This document shows positions 11,665 through 22,693 of a stretch of 64,000 nucleotides of DNA, piece by piece (within the stretch, counting starts at the first letter, position 1; every line of letters begins with the position of its first letter). The stretch comes from Bursaphelenchus xylophilus (Eukaryota > Nematoda > Chromadorea > Rhabditida > Aphelenchoididae). The position numbers and the translations under genes were made by a program. Under the pieces are notes generated by a model, which was not told the origin of the DNA, ran no database searches, and worked only from the letters and a program-made list of their open reading frames with translations. The stretch covers positions 8,060,001 through 8,124,000 of the forward strand of contig CAJFCV020000003.1 of the NCBI GenBank assembly GCA_904066235.2, given 5' to 3'.

Positions 11665-13930
11665 TTAAGTAGACAATTTGAACTCATCTAAGGTTTTTGC
11701 GAGACTTTCGAGTGTATAGGCTTGCCACACTTCCAGCTTTGGATCATTATCCAATTTAGCGCATTTACAACACAAAGTATCGTATAACTGACGGCCTGTC
11801 TCTTCTTCCACAAAGGCCTTCGTAAAGAGGATGTTGAAGACTTCGGAAGTGCATTTACTGCAGTATGAAGTGGTGTTCTCGGTTCCTTCCTCCAACACAT
11901 AGAGATAAAGGTCGTCCCTGGAGTCCACATAATCCATCACACTCCGGCAGTAGGCCAACGATCGTATCAGTGTTCCGCGGATGAGATCGTACAGTTCGGG
12001 GTCGTCAATTTTCATACGACGCGCAATCTGCCAACTGAGGTATTGCATGGGCACCAACGAAGGGTATTTGTGGATCCTATTCCATTCGGCCGCGATTAGA
12101 TTCATTTTGTACTGGAATACGGATTGAGGACCAACATTCCAAGCAACGTTATTACACCATCCAATGGATTCAACCCAATGAACGCAACCTCCGTTCACCC
12201 AGACAATATCTCCTGGCTTTTGGGTAAATCGGTAAACGGGGATGCCAGCTGCCATTAAGTCATCAAAATCCGGCCACCAAGAACTGTCGAGGAATTCGAT
12301 TTTTCTTCTGAAAAGCCAAGACAACTATGAGTGCGCTCTAGCTGTGTGCCCACCGTATTTTTTTGTTTAAACTTACTCTTTGCACATGGCATCAATCATT
12401 GGGAAGTATTCGTACGAAACCCCAAACCACTCGCAATCTCCTGGGCCAGCATTTAAATTCACACTACAAAAACTGTTGTTCTCCAGATGAGCTGGTGTCC
12501 GACAACCTGGCATTTTCATGTAAAACTGAGCTGTGTTCATTCCTCGGAGGTCATAACCCAAATGGGATAAGAAGTTGGTCTTGTCTTTCAGGCGGCAGAA
12601 TGATGGCAGTTTTTGAAGCTCCTGGAAATTAGGGGCATTATGTAATGCTTTGCTGCAATGAACGATGATTATTATCAACAAACACAACCCGTACTTACCC
12701 CGACCTGCCGGTGGAACTTTGGCGAACTAAAGTCCACGTTGGTTCCGAAATAGATCTTATCCCGGAGAACAGCATTCGCCTTCCTCCCGTTGTTAGCGAG
12801 TTTCTTCTTTTTCCTCTTAATTCCGCTATCGTCCGAATCCTCGTCGGAATTCACCTCACTTTTAATTTGTTTTTCCCTGTGATCCAGGAGGAATTGGGTA
12901 GCCTCAAAAACAATACTTTCAAAGGAAAGCCCTTGGTATTCAGCGTACGTCTTCACATCACTCCGGCATTTGAATGAATGAAATCGCCATGTTTGCGAAC
13001 CTTCGCTGTCCACATTGGTACGTGTTGGCATAAACCATTGCTCTCGGAGCTCCAACTCATCGGTTGCGGCGAGTTTTAGGATAGTCTTTGTAGAGAAGGC
13101 AGCGTTGTCAATCCCGAGAACGTTCGGTAATCCCCTAACCATCGCGATTGAGTTCTCCAAACACAGATTTCTCACCGCGGGGCTCATGGCTTCTTCGTAG
13201 GTTCGCACATGAATCAGAGGTACTTTCGGTGTCAAACAGTCCACTTTCGAACGACATGGCCGCGGTTGGAAAGGAATTTCGTCGGTTTTAATTTCCGCTA
13301 CAATTCCAAGCCCTCTTTCCTGCGTGTTTTCCGCACATGTAGAAAAGATCTCTGTCGAACTGATGTCTAGTGGCACTTTTAAGGGCGAAAATAATGAAAA
13401 AGCCAAGCTACACTTTGAATTCGAATTGGACCGTCTGGACTTTGGGCTTGATGAGTTTGAACCAGGTGAAATTGATGACGGTTTAGGGATTCGCGAAGGT
13501 GTTGGAAACGCTTCCGATAAAATTCGGGAAACCGGAACGCCTTGAAACGGCTCCTACAAGAATAAAGTAAAAAAAATTTTGTTCATAGGGTAAAGAAAAT
13601 TCAACAATCCAATCCTACTTCTTTTTTCTTCACTGGCGAGTCATTATCCACGTATATATTGTCGAACTGGTCCGAGTCGTATTCCTTAAACGGATCGTCT
13701 CCACGACAGCCATATAAAATCCCCTTCTTCACCGTGAGGTCCGAATATCTTTCCTGGATGAGCTTTAAAAGTGTGGCATGACCGCCAGTTAAGTTCCGTT
13801 CGTTAATCTTCAAAATTAAGTAAACCTGATAAAGTAGCCGATCCAACTGAGCATCACAAATATCTTGAGGTATAAAGGTTGCTAGTTCCAGCTCGTCGAA
13901 ACGCCGCTTCTCATCGCGAGCTGGTCCCAT
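11665..13930 (-). CDS. JmjC-domain histone H3K27 demethylase, KDM6 family (JMJD3/UTX-like)
   Basis: Four exons on the minus strand: 13930-13619, 13553-12699, 12621-12377 and 12307-11665, giving 684 residues. The JmjC domain covers roughly residues 190-600. GMNTAQFYMKMPGCRTP, HLENNSFCSVNLN, GPGDCEWFGV and WVNGGCVHWVESIGWCNNVAW match the KDM6 core closely. The Fe(II) ligands are intact: His about 434 and Glu about 436 in HLE, and His about 514 in VHWV. The C-terminal GATA-like zinc module of KDM6 is present as CSKC and CCKC. KDM6 enzymes remove methyl groups from histone H3 Lys27 in the nucleus. There is no TPR region in the N-terminal 190 residues, which are Ser/Pro-rich, so it resembles the JMJD-3 branch more than UTX. 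Residues 325-350 form an acidic patch followed by basic KRKKKK, a likely nuclear localisation signal. A good acceptor (TTTTCCAG) 13 nt upstream of the start suggests trans-splicing. Confidence 0.92.
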
Positions 13931-15068
13931 TCATGCAGGACCCTGGAAAATCGCGTATTAACTTTGCGGATTTAAAGAGTATTGGCACGACTCGAAATTC
14001 CACACAACGTCGTTATTCCCTCGGTGTAAAAATTAATATGAAACGGATTAGACAGCGGGTGGATAAATGGAATTTAAACATAATACTAATCTCCTAATAA
14101 GATGAGCTAAATGATGGCTTCCGGTGGCAAGAAGATCATGCCTCCTCATGAAAAGAGAGTTATCAGATGAAAACGAGGTCACTCAGACTTAAACATCGAC
14201 CCCCGCTGAAATATCCGTGGAATTACCACAGAATTTGCGGTATAAACGTTGAATTTTCGAGAGTCACGTACCACAACGATGGGCATGCAAAACGAAGGAA
14301 CGAATGCAAAACCCCAAATGCGAGTGGACCGAGCCCGAGAGGGGACCGAGTGTGCAGAGTGCAATGCGACAACGCTCCTTTGAGCTCCTCACCCCCGCCA
14401 GTCGTCCTTCTCCCCTCCACTGGTCACTCGCGCGAAAACAGAGCGGCGGCTCTATTCGCGAGGTCCGCGCTCTCTGTTCCGCGAAAGAAAAAAAGAAGGT
14501 AGAAGGGAGCGAAAACATTGCGGTATGCACGGCTACAATACACGAACGAGTTCTAAAGGTGGGATGCGCTCTTCGGGAATGCACCAATGCCGATTGTTTC
14601 CATGACGACTTCCCAAACAATCGCGTGTTTTTGTGACCGAGATTTGAGGATTTCTGGATCAATAGGTCGAGGGGTTCGGCTTCTTTTGATACCTTTGTTA
14701 ACTGCAACATCCTTTTTCATGACCAAAATTTTCGCGGTTTAAATAACCATATTTACCTGCTCACATCGTCATATAAAACGTAAAATTTCCGTTTCAAGCC
14801 TTTTTATGTATTACGTAATTACAGTTATAACTTGTTTTTCCCGATCAAATATTCAAATTAAAGATAATTACATTTATTACAAATAGACCCGTTTGGCATA
14901 ACAACATAATAACTGTATTACTTTTTCTATAATACAAAAGAGGCACTGGATTCGAGACTCAATAGAAATTCACAGTCGGAATATTAATTAGAAACGTGAT
15001 ATCAAAGTAATTATCACTAAGCATATAAATTAAATACCTATTTTACGAGGCGAAGACGTTGCAATTAA
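13931..15068. other. Intergenic region upstream of the KDM6 gene
   Basis: No supportable gene. About 14170-14640 is GC-richer and open in several frames on both strands, without splice-site-bounded coding signal or recognisable protein. It is likely promoter-proximal DNA of the minus-strand KDM6 gene. The AT-rich remainder (14730-15060) leads into a MITE at 15069. Confidence 0.5.
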
Positions 15069-15517
15069 CAGGGGAAGTACTTCAAGTGTGACGCTCAGAT
15101 TTTCTTTAAATTTTGCACACACATCGGGTATGGACTAAATATCAATTCCTGAAAGTTTTAGCTCGCGCTTTGCGGGCGCCGCCGAGATATCGAACGATTT
15201 TTGCCGCCGAGAGAGCACGCTAAACGTGGAGAGCGGTCAGAGAGAAAAGCGCTTTTTGGCCATAACTTTGGCAGTTTCGTGCGGAAAAATTTGATTTTTT
15301 GTAGAAACATTATCCTTTACAGTTGAAATAGGCATGAAACTTTTCGTGCCGAAATTCGGCAAAAAGTCCTAAATTTTCGCCGACTTTTGATCTAAAAATC
15401 TCGGTTGTTTCTGTAAAGCGCGAGCTAGGATTCTCGCATATATCTTAGAAAAAATTATTCTAAATTTATGCCAAGTTTCATCAAAATCTGAGCGTCACAC
15501 TTCAAGTACTTCCCTTG
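15069..15517. mobile_element. Fold-back MITE (449 bp) with long terminal inverted repeats
   Basis: The two ends are inverted copies of each other. The left end starts CAGGGGAAGTACTTCAAGTG and the reverse complement of the right end starts CAAGGGAAGTACTTGAAGTG, continuing alike through GTGACGCTCAGATTTT for about 36 bp in total with few mismatches. Weaker inverted similarity continues inside: TAGCTCGCGCTTT near 15159 recurs in inverse orientation near 15420, with CCGAGAT nearby on both arms. Nearly the whole element can therefore fold on itself. Directly flanking TAA on both sides (15066-15068 and 15518-15520) looks like a 3-bp target duplication, as made by PIF/Harbinger-type transposases; this class assignment is tentative. 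There is no coding capacity, so it is non-autonomous. Confidence 0.85.
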
Positions 15518-15588
15518 TAAGAATAAATTATAAATACTTAGCACTAAGATTCAAATTGCTCTAGTTTGTCGACCAGTAATTAAACCCG

Positions 15589-17387
15589 CTATGATGATAT
15601 TTCTGTGAATGGATAAGTATTGTTTTGGCATAGCTCGTGATCTCGTTTGTCGCCCCAGCCACCGTTCGGTTTCGAGGGTTTCAATGTGCGTTTTAGAACT
15701 TCACTTTTGACCAATGTCTCCGGGAAGAAGATGTCTTTCTTGAACAGATTCCTGGAAATAATTATGTATTATTACTTTTCGCAGGAGAACTTTTAAAATT
15801 CAATGCCCTTCCACTCTAAAAAAACAAAGAAAAAAATAAAAATTAACTTACAAAGCCAAATCCAAGGAGCTTCTGATATTACACTTGTGAGTGTGAACGC
15901 CGCAATCTCCAACATGAATAACCCGTGGAGCTTTGGCTACGACCACGTAGAATGGGTCTTTTAGGCATTTTAGACTGACTTGTAGCATTGACCAGTCCCA
16001 ATTGTAATCATCATAGGTGCAGAAGAACTAAAATAACATTATTTTAGGTACTTCCCAACCGAAATCTCAGCATTTCTCTCCTAAGGTTGGAATGAAAATA
16101 AGATAAAAATAACACACCTGCGAGCACTCTCTGACCTTCTTCCAGGTATTATAGTTGATGGCCATTCCCATATTATGTTTGGAAGAGAACCATTTTTGAA
16201 CACTCAATTTGTTGATGTCACTCTCGTAGCTGTTGTACTTCTTTAGGTAGAATCCCAGACATAAGACTTCGCATTTGTCACAGTCCTGATTGCGATGTTC
16301 GATCATCTTTGATAACACGTACAATGCATCCGGAGATACATAATGATCTTCTTCCAATAACATCACATACTTCTCATTTAGGCCATATCTATTGACAATC
16401 CCGTCGAAAACGTAGTTCATCTGAATATTTTTGCTTATTACTGATTACCATCGAGTAAAATCTATATTAATCTAGGAAACATTTTTACCTTCCACCACCA
16501 GTGATGTTTAATTTGTGACAACTTGGCCATTCGATAGTGTCCATATTTGTCCGGCCATTGCCAATTATTACACTTCAACTTTTCAGCACTAAACACAAAG
16601 ACGTCATATCAAAAAAATTAAACTTGCTCTGCTTTTGATATTCGATCTGGACAATCATTGGGATCTTGGCCTGGGAAATGGTTCGGAAATAATTGGATGT
16701 TATTCGGATAGAAGATTTGAATCGCCTGAAACGAAATATATTATGAATCATAGTGCAGTGAATGCGCAATTAGACGGGAAAAGTTCATACCCGTGTGAAA
16801 TTGATCGACTGGATTAGCTGGTTGATTTCGTTGTTGTTTATGTCATGACTGAACACCAGCAATGCCCTTTCGATTCCGGTGGCTTTCTGTAGGGACTCGA
16901 TGAGGTACTTTAAGTATTCCACTCGGTTATGTACCTAAAATAATTAAAATTGTTGTAGATGTTATAGCCAAAATGTTAAAAACAACGTAAAATTAGTCGA
17001 TATTATTCGAAATCAGTCATACCTGAACCACTATGACCCATTCCACATTTTGCGCAGTAATCTTCCCAAAAGCATCCTCATTTAGCACCTTATGCTTGTA
17101 ATTTAAGTATTCCATCGAACTAACAATTGTATTCTGTCCTACTGGCGAGTTCAACGCATCCACATGAGCGAACCCATGCTCATGCAACGAAAAATTCAAC
17201 GACCTGTAGACCTCATCCCCATCATTTTCCAACAAATCGAGCTGCGGCGCCGTTTCATCGGAAACGTTGAAAATCTTGATGATTGTGAAGGTCTAAAGAG
17301 CAACTCAACAAATCAGAACTCATGACTTACCGCAAATATTACAGCGGCCGCCTTCAGCCCTCTGATAACACGACTGCTGGGTGGCAT
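15589..17387 (-). CDS. gly-20 / MGAT2: MGAT2: alpha-1,6-mannosyl-glycoprotein 2-beta-N-acetylglucosaminyltransferase (GlcNAc-T II)
   Basis: Eight exons: 17387-17331, 17292-17023, 16934-16791, 16725-16624, 16578-16489, 16420-16118, 16027-15852 and 15751-15589, giving 434 residues (human 447). It transfers GlcNAc from UDP-GlcNAc to the alpha-1,6 mannose arm in the Golgi, the committed step to complex N-glycans. Type II topology is visible: a short basic cytosolic tail (MPPSSRVIRGLK), then a membrane anchor (AAAVIFATFTIIKIFNV). Family motifs follow in order: WVIVVQVHNRVEYLKYL, LLVFSHDINNNEINQLI, KHHWWWK, the EEDH metal/nucleotide motif about 244-247 in MLLEEDHYVSPDALYVL, EHRNQDCDKCEVL, HNMGMAI, YDDYNWDWSM, and the C-terminal PNGGWGDKRDHELC. 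All catalytic-region cysteines I can compare are kept. I placed the start at 17387 because only this frame gives a membrane anchor and joins exon 2 in phase. Confidence 0.94.
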
Positions 17388-17449
17388 TGATGAAGACGCG
17401 GGAGTTTGGGTGTCTGTTGATCATAAAGTAGGCATCCCCAGTGACATAT
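17388..17449 (-). promoter_or_regulatory. 5' leader of the MGAT2 gene with two upstream ATGs/uORFs
   Basis: A good acceptor (TTCTGATTGCAG) ends at 17450, so the leader exon is about 62 nt, whether made by cis- or trans-splicing. It holds an ATG at 17447 opening a nine-codon uORF (MSLGMPTL, stop at 17421). Another ATG at 17424 overlaps that stop and opens an out-of-frame reading of about 43 codons that runs past the MGAT2 start. Such leaders usually reduce or tune translation of the main frame. Confidence 0.45.
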
Positions 17450-20400
17450 CTGCAATCAGAATAAAACTAAAAAATTTAAGACTTTTTTTTGGAAATGAGC
17501 GAAGCGGAAATGTTGTGCAAATCAAGATAAAGGTATTTCGCTCGTTTTCGTCGGAAACATCAAAAAAATATTTTTAATTCGGGCGCAGGTCGCGCTTTCG
17601 TATAAAATGGCAAACTATACAATGGGTTTACAAATTATGGTATAAAATACTCTATTCACATGTGCCGTAATTATCTGAACTCGCACTGCTGTAAAATACA
17701 CCAAACAAGGATTATTCTTCTTGCAAGACATAAATTTATAAAGAATATAATCCTTGAGTGTCTCGAAAGCTGGATATTATAGTGTTCCTGTGGAGAACAG
17801 AAAATGGCAAGACGTTAAAAATGGGACAAGAACGCCGGAGACCTATTTATTTTGGATTTTTTGCCGCAAGAAACGACCCAATTTTTCCCGCATATTAAGG
17901 ACGGAAAGGTCGGTACAATAGTTAATTTGACCGTATTTTTGGAACGATGACATTTTTTGCAAAAATAATTGGGGGACAGTAAGACAAATCTAGACAAAAG
18001 GTTGTCTGTATAATTCTACTTGTTTTCTGAGAGCCACTTCGACATTCTGAAGGGGAAATTAAAAATTTTAATAATGATGTCAAGTGTTATATAAAATATT
18101 TTGGCAAAACGATAACAAAGTAAAACTTGGCTATCCAACATCGTAAAAGAAATTTAAACGCCCCAAGACCGTTGAAACTCATTGCTAATCGCATTCAAGG
18201 TGATAAAAACCTATAAATTCTACGAAAAACACGATTTATCCCTTGTCACGATAATCGCGTAGAATTGAATAAAAGACAAGAAAAGCCCTTCCCATCTCAC
18301 CGTGACCACATTAGACAACCCCTAAAATATGCTCCATCTCTTCTGTTGGCGATGAGAATCGCGTGGTGTTGATTCAGCCTTCTTTTCTGCTCGCTCAAAA
18401 GTCGACCCTCAGGGCCGCATAAACAATCCGAAGAGAACGTCGTAGAAGCTGAAAAATTGAATATTTATGGCACTTGGCTCACGACCATTCAGTGTGTTTT
18501 GTGGAAAGATTCGTTACACCTGACGACGCCGTCAACGACGCTGACGTCGGCTTTTGTAAGCCTTGCGACAAAACGGGTTTAGCTATGCTAAGACGGGACC
18601 AAAAAATGCTCTTTTTAAGTTTTCGTAATTCCGTAGGGAGCGGCGTGAAACTTATTGTTAGAAATTTGCTCAAAAGCTTTTGGATTTTTCTATTGAAGAA
18701 ATGGCTAGAATTTTAGCTAAAAAATAACCCAAAATTCTGGAGAATTAAGAGTTGTATTCGAATATACAATATGTTTTCACAAAAAATCACGTTTTCCACG
18801 AAAAATCAGAACGTCAAAGACAAAAAAAAACAATTTTACTTGCCCAAATGTCATCATTTTTTATATTCCCAATGATTGTTGCATTTCTCAACCCCACTTG
18901 CAAATTAAGAGCAAAAAATTTAAGAAATTTATTTCTTTATGGTCCCAGGAGAGATATGTCTACCAAATTCGAAAAAATATGTACAACTATGCTGCAAGGT
19001 TAAAAAAAAGTGACGGAAGAAAAATATACACATAACAAAGCTGACGACCAAATCCGACAATTCTCCGTCAAATTCGTATTCACCAAACCAATTCGGTCTC
19101 CAATTTCACAGGGTTTCATTTTCTCGGCTTTATTGGCACATTAATTTTCTTTTCCAAACAAATAAAAAAATATTTTGGTGGAAATGGCAATGAAAATGGA
19201 AGAGGGGGCCTCCAGAAACTAATCCCTAATTGGGTGTAAACTTTGGGCGGTTGCCTCTAATTAAATTGCTTATTATACGGCTGGGATTGGCAGAGGCGAG
19301 GATTTGATTACTTTTCAAAATCGGCTTATCTCAAAGAATGGTTTGGATGTGAAAAAAAATTGGAAAGAATACATCTTTTTCATGTTCATGACTAGGTAAT
19401 TGAAAGAGAGAAAAAGTAAGCTACATTAAAGTGGGTTTTTATCGGATGCTACCTTTCAAGTATCCGAAAAGGTAACCGGCAGTTCTCAAGCTGTTCGGCG
19501 TGAGAAAACCTGGTTTTTACGGCGGAAAATTCAAAAGCGCAACTTTTTTGTTTTTTGTAGCCTATCTTTCCGTATCCTTATCGTGTTTAATTATACAGCA
19601 ATACTGTATATGTATATATTTTTACTAAGATACCTACAAATATTATGAAACATTATTTTCTGACCTGAAGCGACATCCCTCCTTGTTTTATCACCAAATC
19701 CCCGGAAAACAAACAAAAAAGTTTTATGCCGGAGGGCAAATAACTTGCATCCTACCAAGTTTTAATATTGACCCCAAAAAAGGCGAAGAATACAAGTCCA
19801 TTTCGGATTCGAAGCCGTCGAAAAGACGCAAAGACAAGTCCGGGTTTTGAATATGGAAATGTTTGTGGCCGCAGGGAAAGTGCGACAGACACATTGCTAT
19901 TTCGGCGAGAAGTGGCCTGCGGCAATTTCGTTTTAATTATTAATTGGTTACAAGTATCATAGATCCACCCAGAAAAAAAATTTGAAAAAGAGGCGAAATT
20001 ACGTAAACAAAGTCGAAATTATTCGAAAATTATGACTAAAAGATGAAATCCGAGAGACAAAATACAGGTGTAACACAGCGGGAGTCGACTTTGACGTCAA
20101 CGGACTATTATTTTAGGGATTATGCATAAAACAGTATGGAAATTACAATATTTGAATATAATTTATGCAAAATGGAATGGTCTTTAGAAATGGATACATA
20201 TTCGAAATGAGACGGCCTTAGGGGCTTCGGAATATACCAGAAAAAGGTTATGCATACAATTAGACTGCACAAATATTAATTGATTTTTGGGAGATTTGGA
20301 AAATTCGGAAATGGTTTTGTTTTAATATTCGAACAGGTGAGAAAATACTTTTGGAAATTGAATGCTTTATTACTACGTATAGTCTTGAATTTGTAGTTGG

Positions 20401-21094
20401 ATTTGTTTTTGCTTCTTATTTTGCATTGAATATCGAATTTCTTATTTTTTGTGCGTAATTTCACAATTTTCGGGTGTAACTCTGTAATTACCCGACCCCC
20501 GCGGACCTCCGGACACTTTGCCACTTCGTTTGTATTGTTTTGTTTTTTCTTGCGTGCAAAAATCGCGTCCTTTCAAGTTTTTTCGTCTCAAATACAAGTA
20601 TCAAACGCATGGGAAGGAGAAGAGAGTGAAGACAATTAACAGGAGGACAGGTGTCTTCGTATCGCTTCTTGATGCCTGCCCGATCAAGCCATGCATTCAC
20701 CCCCCACTTCTCGAGGCGGTCTTCCCGACTTTCCTGGAGAAATTGGGATCAGCAGCTGTGCGGGGGCGCTTTTTTCAGAACGCCCCGAGGGCCCCGAAAA
20801 ATCCACCTACTCCGGGTCGGAGAGCGGCCCCAAGACATTGTGAAGATTTCGGAGAGCGGCCGAATCCACGCTGGCCCGCCGCGTTGATCTGAGTGGAATT
20901 CGGGAGTGGGGATCACAGAAAATGCCTACGGAAATCCCGCGATCTCTCGCCGCGGACCGGCCTCCTCGGATCAACGAGGCGAGGCCACAGTTGTGTCTCT
21001 CGACTCCCGGACCCGGGTTAGAATTGAGGCCCAGGCTTTCCAGTCGCAGTTCCATTCCTTGTTCTAGGCAGCCACATCAGAAAGGCCGGTCAAC
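17450..21094. other. Gene-poor region between MGAT2 and the myosin light chain gene
   Basis: About 3.6 kb without a supportable gene. 17450-20450 is AT-rich with only short open frames. About 20490-21060 is GC-richer and open in several frames on both strands, but shows no protein I recognise; it lies directly upstream of the myosin light chain start and is more likely its promoter and leader. A short imperfect inverted repeat (GCTACCTTT near 19450 and AAAGGTAAC near 19470) is the only local structure noted. Confidence 0.5.
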
Positions 21095-22013
21095 ATGGTA
21101 AGTCGTTCAACGCTGGTTTATGCTAATTTCCGGATATTCGATACTCTTGAGCTACTTTGAAATGTAACTGCAATGCTGTATGAGTTGCAGGGCAGTCCAA
21201 TGTTTTTGTATATAGGAAACGATGACATTTTGTGTCATCGGTCTTGGCTCCCTCTTAGTTTTTGTTTTTGAATAATTAGCAAAATACTTGAATATTTTTT
21301 TTTTCAAATTTTGCATAACCTTGTCTGGCCTGTCTGCTTATTTAAATGCGTTAATATGCTTACCTTTACCGATTACAGTCGGATCGTAAAACCAAAAAGA
21401 AGTCAAAGAAGTCCAGAACCGGATCTGAGGCGGCTCAGTTCGACCAGAAGACCATCCAGGAATTCAAAGAGGCCTTCGGAATCATGGACCAGAACAAGGA
21501 CGGTGTCATCGACAAGTCGGACTTGAAGGATCTGTACGCTCAGATGGGATCCGTCGCCAGCGACTCTCAGATCGACGCCATGCTCAAGGAGGCCCCTGGA
21601 CCAATCAACTTCACCGTCTTCTTGACGTTGTTCGGTGAACGATTGACTGGTAAGTTTCGGTTTGCTATATTTGTTGAAAGTTCTAAAAACATCAGTTAGT
21701 AAATTTTTTGAGATTTGCAAGCATTATAAAATGTTAAAGCAATTTGTTTACAATTTTCTCTTCAGGTACTGACCCAGAAGCCACCATCATTGGCGCCTTC
21801 CAAATGTTCGACAAGACTGACTCCGGCTTCATCTCGGAAGAACAGCTCTTGAAGATCCTGACCAACAAACGAGGAGAGCCCTTCTCACAGGACGAGATTG
21901 ACGCCATGCAAAAAGGAAAGCCCCCAATTTCGGGCGGCAAAGTCGACTACAAGGCCTTCGCTCACTTGATCACCACCGGAGCTCAAGAAGAGCTGGCCCA
22001 GGCCAACGCATAA
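21095..22013 (+). CDS. mlc-1/mlc-2: Muscle myosin regulatory light chain (MLC-1/MLC-2 type)
   Basis: Three exons: 21095-21097, 21379-21649 and 21766-22013, giving 173 residues. The first coding exon is just the ATG, immediately followed by GTAAGT. The protein starts with a basic Lys/Ser stretch ([16 protein letters not shown]), the site region for myosin light chain kinase. The first EF-hand follows in [20 protein letters not shown] with the metal-binding loop D-Q-N-K-D-G-V-I-D. Then come [20 protein letters not shown], a second degenerate hand ([18 protein letters not shown]), and the conserved end [20 protein letters not shown]. It is almost identical in layout to C. elegans MLC-1/MLC-2, which bind the IQ motif of body-wall myosin heavy chains and regulate contraction. 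The third exon has clearly biased, C-ending codons, in line with high expression. Confidence 0.96.
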
Positions 22014-22693
22014 GTGCTCATCGAATCTCCTTCTCTCCCGCTAACATCATCTCCAACCCCCCTCCTAAATTGTGTTTCCTCCACGTTTTGTAAAGACAAA
22101 GAGTATAAAGATTTGATGACATTTAAATGTCCAGGAACTGTTCTTTTTAATATCGTCTCCGGCTACGCTCTACTGCCCGGGAGGTTTGGATCAACGTCTC
22201 TCTCCCATGTTTAGGTGTTTAATAGAACTCTGGCTAGCCGAGGATCTTAGAGTAGACCGTCCCGACTAGCTCTCAATCCAAGTTTCCCCTCCATCTCCAA
22301 ACGTTCTACAGGCCTAGTAGAAGTGGCGATTGTTTCTCTGGCAAGCATTCGAAGGGTGTTGTTCACATTTCTTTACCTATTATCATCGTTTGTATTTCTT
22401 GTTTCCTCAGATAAAGATGAAAAGATCACCGCTGTTTGGGGTGGATATGCGAGAGGGAAGAGGTCTGGGCGATGAAAAAATGATTTGGTTTATGACCTCG
22501 AAGGGAAGGGGGGAAGAGAAGGGTTCAAAAGACTGAACGTTGGACTCTAAGAAGGCGAATATCCCATAGACATGGCGAAAGGAGAACATCTCGGAACAAC
22601 AGATGGCTTCGGATCCATTAAGCTTCAAATCATGTTTTTTATTTATGAGATTATGTATGACGATTTAACAAAGAAAATTCTAAGTGAATTCTT
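22014..22693. other. Convergent 3' flanks of the myosin light chain and CANT1 genes
   Basis: 680 bp between two convergent stop codons, holding both 3' UTRs. TTTATT at 22638-22643 reads AATAAA on the minus strand and lies 51 bp past the CANT1-like stop, so it is a likely poly(A) signal for that gene. No further gene or repeat was seen. Confidence 0.55.

Noticed and set aside
14264..14710. 148-codon open frame on the minus strand and 110-codon frames on the plus strand
   Set aside because: Same GC-rich, multi-frame behaviour; sits upstream of the KDM6 start, so promoter DNA is more likely.
18474..18716. 80-codon plus-strand frame in the MGAT2-myosin gap
   Set aside because: No family resemblance, no splice signals, and overlapped by a minus-strand frame of similar size.
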